A stretch of 64,000 bases of DNA. Origin: Natronobacterium gregoryi SP2. GTDB lineage: Archaea > Halobacteriota > Halobacteria > Halobacteriales > Natrialbaceae. The stretch covers positions 496,001 through 560,000 of the forward strand of contig NC_019792.1 of the NCBI RefSeq assembly GCF_000230715.2. Reading direction: 5' to 3'. Numbering within the stretch: position 1 is the first letter of the stretch; the number at the start of each line of letters is the position of its first letter. Of the stretch, positions 59,963 to 64,000 are shown piece after piece. The position numbers were made by a program, and so were the translations under genes. The notes under the pieces are model-generated. The model did no database searches and was not told the DNA's origin. It was given only the letters and a program-made list of their open reading frames with translations.

Positions 59963-60048
59963 TCAGACAGGTTGCTGTCAGTCAGTTCCGGCGCGACCGC
60001 AGGAGGACTCGCGGTCGCGCCGGTAGATCGGGACAGCAGTCCGTCTCA
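59963..60048. repeat. Palindromic element copy 13
   Basis: Eighty-six bases with TCA at both ends. The left arm is GACAGGTTGCTGTC and the right arm is GACAGCAGTCCGTC. The inner stem CCGGCGCGACCGC/GCGGTCGCGCCGG is a perfect 13 bp. The right TCA is the stop codon of the thioredoxin gene. Confidence 0.92.
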
Positions 60049-60483
60049 GGTGTATTGCTCGAGCAACTGCTCGAGTTGCCCCTTCGTCTGTGCGCCGACC
60101 ATCCGCTCGACCGGTTCACCGTCTGCGTAGAGAACCAGCGTCGGCACGCCCTGTGCCCCGAGTTGCTGGGCCAGTCGCTGATGGGCGTCGACGTCGACTT
60201 TTGCGACTGCAGCGTCCGTTTCGGCGGCCAGCGCCTCGATCGTTGGCTCGAGCATCTGGCAGGGCCCACACCAGTCGGCGTAACAGTCGACGAGGACGAC
60301 ATCGTGATCGTCGACGACGTTCTCTAAGTGACCCTGACCCGTGATACCGATCGGCTCGGCGGGAGTATCGGACGCGTCGGCGACCTCGGACGTGGCGAGT
60401 TCGCCGCCGTTCTCGAGTCGGTCTTGGAGCTCCTGTTTCTTCCGTTCGCGAATGCGGTGTCGTTCTTCGTCGAGATCAGTCAT
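60046..60483 (-). CDS. trxA: Thioredoxin with acidic/charged N-terminal extension
   Basis: A 145-residue thioredoxin. The active site is YADWCGPCQM (C72, C75), followed by the cis-Pro loop GVPTLVLY. The first 45 residues (DEERHRIRERKKQELQDRLENGG) are a charged helix not present in bacterial thioredoxin. It reduces protein disulfides or peroxiredoxin. ATG 60483 is chosen because the upstream extension is non-coding. An ACTATTTT stretch about 35 bp upstream on its strand may be the promoter. Confidence 0.93.
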   Translation of the reverse strand: MTDLDEERHRIRERKKQELQDRLENGGELATSEVADASDTPAEPIGITGQGHLENVVDDHDVVLVDCYADWCGPCQMLEPTIEALAAETDAAVAKVDVDAHQRLAQQLGAQGVPTLVLYADGEPVERMVGAQTKGQLEQLLEQYT

Positions 60484-60818
60484 ACAAATCCGTACACGCT
60501 CGAGTGACAAAATAGTTGTGTGGTACAGGTTCAATACTGTCTGCAGGTCTAGGCAGATTAGAAGCGAGAAAGCGATCTCGAGACGAAAAGCGAGCGCAGA
60601 ATAGACTCTTTCTTGCAATTCAGGGGCCAACGGTCGGTACGGGATGTCACACCGACGCGATCGAACGGGTAGACGCCCTCGAAGCCCCGTCGCGATATCG
60701 TTTCTGTTCTCGTGAGAACCTACTCGAGCTTGTATCACGGTCGAACCTGCGAGGGCAGGAGCCGGTACGAACGTTCCAAACCGAACCGCTTACCCACCGG
60801 CGGCCGATACCGGCCCGT
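60484..60818. other. Divergent intergenic region, no gene seen
   Basis: This 335-bp gap between trxA and the ABC transporter genes contains promoter-like AT stretches near the trxA side (60500-60540). There is no ORF or repeat I can support. Several GAGA/CTCGAG-rich short dyads are present but not distinctive. Confidence 0.4.
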
Positions 60819-61796
60819 ATGGAAGCCGTTGTCGAGGCGATAGACCTCGAGCGGAGGTACGGGGAGACCGTCGCATTGGCGGGGGCATCAATGACCGTCG
60901 AACGAGGGGAAGTGTTCGGACTGATCGGTCCGAACGGGGCAGGAAAGACGACGCTCGTCCGTGCGTTGACGGGGACGACCGAGCCCGATGCGGGATCGGC
61001 ACGCGTCCTTGGTACGAAGCCGAACGCAGTCGACCGTGATCGGCTGGGCGTGCTCCCACAGGACTTCTCGCCTCCGGACAGGCTCACCGCCCGCGAACTG
61101 ATCGATTACTACGCCGGCCTGTACGACGACGCCCGCGATCCGGACGACGTCCTCGCCGCCGTCGGACTCGCCGACGCTGACGACACGTGGTACGAGAACC
61201 TCTCGGGCGGACAACAGCGTCGTGCCTGTGTCGGCTCGATCCTCGTCAACGACCCCGACGTACTCTTTCTCGACGAACCGACGACCGGCATCGACCCCGC
61301 CGGTCGACGAACCATCTGGACTCTCGTCGAAGAGCTCGCTGCCGGAGGGACGACCGTCGTCCTCACCACCCACGACATGGCCGAAGCCGAACACCTCGCC
61401 GACCGCGTCGGCCTGCTCGCAGAGGGCCAGATCGTCGCCCACGGGTCGCCCGACGAACTCGTCGCCGAACACGGCGGCTCGAGTCGACTCACGGTCGAAA
61501 CGACAGCCGGGGCCGACGCCTTCGGCGACCTCGAGTATCCAGTCGAGCAGGCAGCGCCCAGTCATCGATCGACACGGATGGACACAGTCGTCGTCCGTGG
61601 CGTCATGCCCGCGGAGATCTCCACCGTCGTCGACTATCTCGAGGCCCGCGACCTCGAGTACACGGGACTGACCTGGGCCGAGCCCGACCTCGAGGACGTC
61701 TACCTCGAGCTTGCAGACGACGCGGAACGAGATCGGACGGCAAACACCGAGGATCGAACGGCGACCACGACCCTGAACGTGGGTGAGACGGCGTGA
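60819..61796 (+). CDS. ABC transporter ATP-binding protein (ABC-2/drug exporter type)
   Basis: A 325-residue ATPase from ATG 60819. Walker A is GPNGAGKTT (37-45), the signature ENLSGGQQRR, Walker B VLFLDEPTTG, and the H loop VLTTHDMAEAEHLADR. The C-terminal 90 residues (RLTVETTAGADAFGDLEY onward) form the usual DrrA-like extra domain. It drives export together with the permease encoded just downstream, which overlaps by 4 bp. The substrate is unknown. Confidence 0.93.
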   Translation: MEAVVEAIDLERRYGETVALAGASMTVERGEVFGLIGPNGAGKTTLVRALTGTTEPDAGSARVLGTKPNAVDRDRLGVLPQDFSPPDRLTARELIDYYAGLYDDARDPDDVLAAVGLADADDTWYENLSGGQQRRACVGSILVNDPDVLFLDEPTTGIDPAGRRTIWTLVEELAAGGTTVVLTTHDMAEAEHLADRVGLLAEGQIVAHGSPDELVAEHGGSSRLTVETTAGADAFGDLEYPVEQAAPSHRSTRMDTVVVRGVMPAEISTVVDYLEARDLEYTGLTWAEPDLEDVYLELADDAERDRTANTEDRTATTTLNVGETA

Positions 61797-62566
61797 GCAG
61801 GATTGGACGCATTCGTGCAGAGGCCGATACTGGCTGGCGATCGTTCGCCCGTCGGCGAACGGCGGTCTTTTTCACGTTCTTTTTCCCCGTCATCCTGATC
61901 GTTATCTTCGGTGCACTGGTTCGCACCGATCCGGCAGGCGACGGGCTGTTCGCCGAACCTGCTGGATACTACGTCCCCGGCTATCTGGCCGTCGTCGTCC
62001 TCTTTACGCCCCTGTCTCGGATGGGAAGCGAGGTCGCACGCCATCGTGAAGGCAACCGATTCGAAAAACTCGCGACGACGCCGCTGTCGAGGTGCGAGTG
62101 GCTGCTCGCTCAGACGATCGTCAACGCCGTTATCATCGGTCTCGCGGGACTGTTGATTCTCGTCCTCGTGCTCGCACTGACCGGAGCCGAGCTCGTCTTC
62201 TCCACCCTGCTCGTAGCATACGTCCTCGTTGGCGTGATCTGTTTCTGTGGCATCGGCGCGATGCTCGGCAGCTACACCGACTCGCGGGACGGTGCCGTCG
62301 CAGCCAGCAACGCGATCGCACTCCCGCTTTTGTTCCTCTCCGAGACGTTCGTCACGCTCGAACAACTGCCCGGCTGGTTCGAACCGCTCGTCAATCTCTC
62401 GCCGCTTACCTACTTCGCTCGCGGCGTCCGAGCAGCGACGTACCCCGACGCGACGACACCCGCCGTCGCGGGAGTCGATCCGACGATTGCCAACCTGGGA
62501 ATCCTGGTCGCACTGGCAGTCGTCGCGTTCGCACTCGGCGCGCGATCGATCCCCCGAACCGACTGA
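61793..62566 (+). CDS. ABC-2 type transporter permease
   Basis: A 257-residue membrane protein from GTG 61793 with six helices. It begins RIGRIRAEADTGWRSFARRRTA and contains the ABC-2 signature region FEKLATTPLSRCEWLLAQTIVN, and LPLLFLSETFVTLEQLPGW. It pairs with the upstream ATPase as a two-gene exporter. The stop lies one base before the end of the convergent histidine kinase gene. Confidence 0.93.
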   Translation: MSRIGRIRAEADTGWRSFARRRTAVFFTFFFPVILIVIFGALVRTDPAGDGLFAEPAGYYVPGYLAVVVLFTPLSRMGSEVARHREGNRFEKLATTPLSRCEWLLAQTIVNAVIIGLAGLLILVLVLALTGAELVFSTLLVAYVLVGVICFCGIGAMLGSYTDSRDGAVAASNAIALPLLFLSETFVTLEQLPGWFEPLVNLSPLTYFARGVRAATYPDATTPAVAGVDPTIANLGILVALAVVAFALGARSIPRTD

Positions 62567-62567
62567 C

Positions 62568-64000
62568 CTACTCGGTCGCTGCCGGCAAGGTAACGAAAAA
62601 CGTCGACCCCCCACCCGGTTCTGACTCGAGCCAGATCTCGCCGCCGTGCCGCTCGACGATCCGCTCACAGAGCGCAAGGCCGATACCACTGCCGGACTGT
62701 CCGACCGCGTGGAGTCGTTCGAACAGCTCGAAGATCCGATCGGCGTCGTCGGGCTCGATGCCGATCCCGTCGTCTTCGACCGAGATCACCCACTCGCCGT
62801 CGTCCCGAACGGCTGAGATTTCGACCCGCGGCGGCTCGTCGCCGCTGTATTCGATCGCGTTCGACAGCAGGTTCTGGAAGAGTTGCCGGAGCTGGTTACC
62901 GTCGCCCTCGACGCGCGGCAGTGACTCCGCGAGGATCTCGGCGTCGTGCTCTTCGATGGGAACCTCGAGGTCCCTGCGGACATCTGCGAGTACGTCGTCC
63001 AGCCCGACCGGTTCGAGCGGTTCGCCAGCGGTGTCGACCCGCGAGTACGCAAGCAGACCGTCGATCATCTCCCGCATCCGGTCGGCACCGTCGACAGCGT
63101 ACTCGATGAACTCCATCGCGTCGTCGTCTAACTGGTCAGCGTACCTGGTCTCGAGCAACTGGAGGTAACTCGAGACCATCCGAAGGGGCTCTTGCAGGTC
63201 GTGTGACGCAGCATAGGCGAACTGCTCGAGGCGTTCGTTGGACTCCTCGAGTCTGCGCTGGTATTCTCTGCGTTCGGTGATGTCGGTCAGGACGACGACG
63301 GCACGGGTTACGTTCCCGCACTCGTCTCTGATCGGCGTCCCGTGTTCCGTGATGATCCGCTGACTGCCGTCGGCCGTCTCGATCTCGTAGACGTTGGGAT
63401 CGACGACGGCCTCTCCCTCGAGAACCTGCACCATCGTCCACGCTTCGGGCTCGACGGGCGCACCCGAGTCAGCCCAGACTGCGTCGGCATTCTCGTACTC
63501 CACAACGGTTTCGGCATCGAAGACGTCTCTCCCCCAGATCTCTCTGGCCGTGTCGTTTGCCCGCAGCAGGGAGCCGTCGCCGTCCGCGACGACGACGCCG
63601 ACCGGCAACACGTCGAACAGCGTCTCGAGTTGCGTTCGCTGTTGCTCGGCCTCGAGTTCGGCCTGCTTACGCTCGGTGATGTCGGTCAACGCGCCGGAGA
63701 ACGTCTGTGGGTTCCCCCCTTCGTCGCACTCGACGTGACCGCGGGCGATCACCCACCTGATTTCGTCGTCGTCCCGAATGCGGTACTCGGCCTCGTACTC
63801 GCTACAACAGTCGAGAGCGTCTTCGATCTCGGCTCTTACGCGCTCGCGATCGGCTTCGTGGACTGACGCGAGCAACCGCTCGATCGAGACGCCGTCCCGT
63901 GCTGCTGCCGGATCGACCCCGAACGCCTTCGCAAACGCGGAACCGGTGACGAACTCGTCGGCAGGCACGTCCCACTCCCAGGTGCCGACCGCTCCAGCCT
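62568..64000 (-). CDS. PAS-domain sensor histidine kinase, 5'-truncated at the window edge
   Basis: The frame is open to base 64000, so the N-terminus is missing. The visible part, about 477 residues, has one PAS domain with AGVGTWEWD and ALTDITERKQAELE, and a second PAS (LFDVLPVGVVVADGDGSLLRAN to VVVLTDITERREYQ). The kinase core follows: H box YAASHDLQEPLRMVSSYLQ, N box QLFQNLLSNAIEYSG, G1 VEDDGIGIEP and G2 GSGIGLALCERIVERHGG. It would sense a cytoplasmic signal and phosphorylate a partner regulator that is not in view. Confidence 0.92.
   Translation of the reverse strand, partial: AGAVGTWEWDVPADEFVTGSAFAKAFGVDPAAARDGVSIERLLASVHEADRERVRAEIEDALDCCSEYEAEYRIRDDDEIRWVIARGHVECDEGGNPQTFSGALTDITERKQAELEAEQQRTQLETLFDVLPVGVVVADGDGSLLRANDTAREIWGRDVFDAETVVEYENADAVWADSGAPVEPEAWTMVQVLEGEAVVDPNVYEIETADGSQRIITEHGTPIRDECGNVTRAVVVLTDITERREYQRRLEESNERLEQFAYAASHDLQEPLRMVSSYLQLLETRYADQLDDDAMEFIEYAVDGADRMREMIDGLLAYSRVDTAGEPLEPVGLDDVLADVRRDLEVPIEEHDAEILAESLPRVEGDGNQLRQLFQNLLSNAIEYSGDEPPRVEISAVRDDGEWVISVEDDGIGIEPDDADRIFELFERLHAVGQSGSGIGLALCERIVERHGGEIWLESEPGGGSTFFVTLPAATE

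Noticed and set aside
59880-59965. Possible extra element copy upstream of copy 13 ending CCGTCTCA
   Set aside because: The right terminus matches for 8 bases, but the ACAG mark, inner stem and left end are missing.

Overview
The window is a 64 kb piece of a haloarchaeal chromosome. The evidence is the strongly acidic predicted proteins, high GC with CTC/GAG-rich codons, archaeal transcription factor E, archaeal tRNA ribose methyltransferase Trm56, HTH-10 (bacterio-opsin activator type) regulators, TATA-box promoters close to start codons and a tRNA gene without encoded CCA. Gene content looks like the Natrialbaceae group, but that is inference. Both edges cut genes: a deaminase on the left and a PAS histidine kinase on the right.

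Layout. 0-5 kb: housekeeping genes (amidohydrolase, XapX protein, small HTH protein, HD phosphohydrolase, peroxiredoxin, TatA, tRNA-Arg, acyl-CoA dehydrogenase). 5.5-14.3 kb, + strand: a type IV pilus/secretion operon with a PilB-type ATPase carrying a long acidic tail, a PilC-type membrane protein and five small single-TM pilin-like proteins. 14.3-24.6 kb, - strand: a restriction-endonuclease-fold protein and a chemotaxis operon cheY-cheB-cheA-cheC-cheC(double)-cheD-cheR, plus a separate cheW. No archaellum or receptor genes are seen. 24.6-27.6 kb: the conserved tfe-DUF2110-DUF5803 group, an amphi-Trp protein and trm56.

27.6-39 kb is a likely acetate-use region: solute:sodium symporter plus DUF4212 small subunit, two closely similar acetyl-CoA synthetases flanking a Bat-like regulator, and three UspA proteins. 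39-42.3 kb is an operon of four very acidic proteins of unknown role, two with glycine-zipper-like segments and one with a 12-residue tandem repeat. 42.4-48.3 kb: cobyrinate a,c-diamide synthase, an NCS2 permease, an alpha/beta hydrolase, a MaoC/PhaJ hydratase and a decayed MBL-fold gene. 48.5-53.4 kb is a sulfane-sulfur/persulfide cluster: CoA-disulfide-reductase-like flavoprotein, DsrE-like protein, TusA, rhodanese-MBL persulfide dioxygenase and a two-part YeeE/YedE transporter. 53.6-59.8 kb is a DMSO/polysulfide-reductase-type molybdoenzyme operon (Tat-lipoprotein catalytic subunit, FeS subunit, NrfD anchor, TorD chaperone) bracketed by two HTH-10 regulators. Thioredoxin, an ABC-2 exporter and the histidine kinase finish the window.

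The most striking structure is not a gene. A family of about 80-bp palindromic elements (13 calls at 9 loci, all between 27.9 and 60.1 kb) sits in the gaps. Nearly every well-preserved copy is flanked by the same trinucleotide in direct orientation (TGA...TGA or TCA...TCA), as expected of a 3-bp target duplication. At all nine loci one of these trinucleotides is exactly the TGA stop codon of the neighbouring gene. Where copies are stacked they share one trinucleotide. This looks like a miniature mobile or REP-like element that targets stop codons and its own ends.
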